Shown: positions 21,344-22,484 of the stretch, piece after piece
Position numbering within the stretch: position 1 is the stretch's first letter
Layout: each line of letters opens with the position of its first letter
Source of the DNA: Alphaproteobacteria bacterium
GTDB taxonomy: Bacteria; Pseudomonadota; Alphaproteobacteria; JAJTHO01
Direction: 5' to 3'
DNA: 22,484 bases
Assembly: GCA_021297975.1 (NCBI GenBank)
Contig: JAJTHO010000059.1
Span: forward strand, 1-22,484
Notes under the pieces: model-generated
Database searches by the model: none
What the model was told of the DNA's origin: nothing
Seen by the model: the letters and a program-made list of their open reading frames with translations, nothing else
Made by a program: the position numbers and the translations under genes

Positions 21344-21670
21344 TTACAAAGAGAGAAGAAAACGCAATTTTTGTTCGACTTCACGCATATGTTCATTTTC
21401 AAGATTACCCATCACGGCTTTTATTTTGTCTGGACGAAGGGTCACTATCTTATCAACAAAGACAAATGAAACATGCTGAAGGTTATTAATAGCCGTAGGC
21501 TCGATGGTAATCTCCAAAATGGGACTGTTGCGTGTTTCTTTAGTTATCAAGCACAAGACAACACTTGCGTGCAACGGATCAAGCAAAGCATCTGTTTGCA
21601 ACACAAGAAAAGGTCTCGGTTTTCCATAGTCTCCCTGTGCGGTTGCAATAACAATATCACCACGACGCAT
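21344..21670 (-). CDS. mazF: MazF/PemK-type mRNA interferase toxin
   Basis: A probable sequence-specific endoribonuclease of 108 residues. The MazF fold is visible: MRRGDIVIATAQGDYGKPRPFLVLQTD at the N-terminus, with the conserved RGDIV and KPRPFLVLQ, then SVVLCLITKETRNSPILEITIEP, and the C-terminal VDKIVTLRPDKIKAVMG with the D-K-x-x-T/L-x-x family motif. ATG 21668-21670 overlaps the antitoxin stop as TGATG, typical of coupled toxin-antitoxin pairs. The frame is open upstream to a TTG and GTG (21673, 21679), which are less likely starts. The key Arg and Thr/Ser positions (R2-R3, T49 region) look intact, so it is probably active. Confidence 0.88.
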   Translation of the reverse strand: MRRGDIVIATAQGDYGKPRPFLVLQTDALLDPLHASVVLCLITKETRNSPILEITIEPTAINNLQHVSFVFVDKIVTLRPDKIKAVMGNLENEHMREVEQKLRFLLSL

Positions 21671-21930
21671 CACTGCCAATCGCTCGCATCTTGTATTCTT
21701 TCAATAAAATCCATTGCTTCTTTTTCAACAGGATTGTCTCGTAGTAAAAGTATCTGCCGCGCCGCTTCTTTGGCCACGGCTTCGTTTTCTCTATCTAAAA
21801 CCCAGACCTGCTTATACCCCGCCGCGCGCATGCGCTGGTAATGCGACATTTTCACGCCGCTGGTGGGTGCTTTGGTGCTGCCCAAGGCCTTGCCGCCGCC
21901 ACGGCGCCCGGTGGTATGTCTTTTTTTCAT
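21670..21930 (-). CDS. MazE-family antitoxin (DUF3018 type)
   Basis: The antitoxin partner directly upstream of mazF, 86 residues. The C-terminal part shows the DUF3018 layout, YQRMRAAGYKQVWVLDRENEAVAKEAARQ, followed by an acidic tail ending DFIERIQDASDWQ that would bind the toxin. The first 27 residues (MKKRHTTGRRGGGKALGSTK...) are basic and Gly-rich, longer than I expect for this family; a start at Met 28 would give a more usual 59-residue protein. ATG 21928-21930 lacks a clear Shine-Dalgarno sequence. It would also bind DNA and autorepress the pair. rsmB lies upstream on the same strand with a 61-base gap. Confidence 0.8.
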   Translation of the reverse strand: MKKRHTTGRRGGGKALGSTKAPTSGVKMSHYQRMRAAGYKQVWVLDRENEAVAKEAARQILLLRDNPVEKEAMDFIERIQDASDWQ

Positions 21931-21991
21931 GCTATTTATCGTATCATGGGCGGGTTTAAAATCAATAAACAGTTAAGATATTCGCATCATG

Positions 21992-22484
21992 TTAGGTATT
22001 GGATCGCCGCCACACCGCCACAAAAAAACCATCCGTCCCGTGCTTATGCGGCAGGAGCTGTAACGTATTCGCCCCCTGCCCTAGCGCCAACCCCTTCAAC
22101 CCCTGCTTTTCCGCTATGGGTGCAAGCGGTTCCGCCAGAAAACCGGGGTATTCGCCCGAAAACCAGGCCATCTGCGCCTCATTTTCCGCATCCAGCAGGG
22201 AACAGGTGGAATAGACCAGTCGCCCGCCGGGCTTAACCAGTTTTTGCCCCTGTCGCAGCAGATCACGCTGTACGGTGACCATCTCAGCCAGATCCACCGC
22301 GCCATACCGCAGCCGCGCATCGGGATTGCGCCGCCACGTGCCCGATCCCGTGCACGGCGCATCAATTAGCACGCGGTCAAACTTTGCCGCATTGTTCTCA
22401 CGCCAACGCTTATCCGCAAGGCGCACTTGCGTGTTCTGTACCCCCGCTTTTTTCAAGCGTTTTTCGCATTGCGCTAGGCGCTTA
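21992..22484 (-). CDS. rsmB: rRNA cytosine-5 methyltransferase, RsmB/NOP2 family (5' end outside window)
   Basis: The C-terminal 163 or so codons of a SAM-dependent RNA m5C methyltransferase; the frame is open to the right edge, reading KRLAQCEKRLKKAG at the edge. The catalytic region is complete: FDRVLIDAPCTGSGTWRRNPDARLR with the motif IV Cys (PC), LVKPGGRLVYSTCSLLDAENEAQ with the catalytic motif VI Cys (TC), and the C-terminal LLPHKHGTDGFFVAVWRR. The target is probably 16S rRNA near position 967 in E. coli numbering, but several RsmB-like paralogues exist, so the exact site is uncertain. An in-frame TTG at 22454-22456 is not a real start because the family sequence continues upstream. Confidence 0.92.
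   Translation of the reverse strand, partial: KRLAQCEKRLKKAGVQNTQVRLADKRWRENNAAKFDRVLIDAPCTGSGTWRRNPDARLRYGAVDLAEMVTVQRDLLRQGQKLVKPGGRLVYSTCSLLDAENEAQMAWFSGEYPGFLAEPLAPIAEKQGLKGLALGQGANTLQLLPHKHGTDGFFVAVWRRSNT

Noticed and set aside
1..22484. CRISPR array, insertion sequence or prophage
   Set aside because: No regularly spaced repeats, transposase, integrase or phage structural genes were seen on either strand.

Overview
The window looks like a chromosomal stretch of an alphaproteobacterium, probably from an environmental or poorly sampled lineage. Signs of this are a bamE / ubiquinol-cytochrome c chaperone / rpmF-plsX-fabH-ihfA-merR neighbourhood, LipB and enolase sequences of alphaproteobacterial style, a phasin, a YbjN-domain protein next to proC, and a class II DAHP synthase. 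I cannot name the genus. Genes are dense, with many ATGA, TAATG and TGATG junctions. Most of the window is moderately GC-rich. Two AT-rich stretches stand out: the lipoprotein gene at about 2522-3067 and the region at about 16078-17165.

Region 1 (1-5586, minus strand) reads from right to left. It starts with a MarR regulator, then a small SET-domain methyltransferase, a D-Ala-D-Ala-ligase-like ATP-grasp enzyme, a GNAT acetyltransferase and a small lipoprotein. Housekeeping genes follow without a visible terminator: kdsA, eno and the start of glpX, which runs off the left edge. MarR-SET-ATP-grasp-GNAT-lipoprotein is tightly packed and is the best candidate in the window for an undescribed system. 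It would be a regulated protein- or peptide-modification module of unknown substrate.

Region 2 (5587-9304) has a divergent intergenic region with a MarR promoter whose -10 element lies inside an inverted repeat. It then carries livHMGF, encoding the membrane and ATPase parts of a branched-chain amino acid-type ABC importer. No periplasmic binding protein gene is present.

Region 3 (9305-16077, mostly plus strand) is core metabolism: an outer-membrane beta-barrel protein, lipB, the minus-strand cytochrome bc1 assembly chaperone, bamE, rpmF, plsX, fabH, ihfA, a MerR-type regulator and obgE. The bamE and chaperone start codons overlap head to head. A perfect 10-bp hairpin encloses the lipB start codon.

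Region 4 (16078-17165) is an AT-rich accessory patch. It holds three same-strand coding pieces in three different frames that look like one decayed gene, and it ends at a strong bidirectional terminator.

Region 5 (17166-22484, minus strand) carries a phasin with its own promoter, then proC and ybjN. Upstream of those are a class II DAHP synthase coupled to a secreted PL14-like polysaccharide lyase, a MazE/MazF-type toxin-antitoxin pair, and an rRNA cytosine methyltransferase (RsmB family) cut by the right edge. I found no tRNA, rRNA, CRISPR array or insertion sequence.
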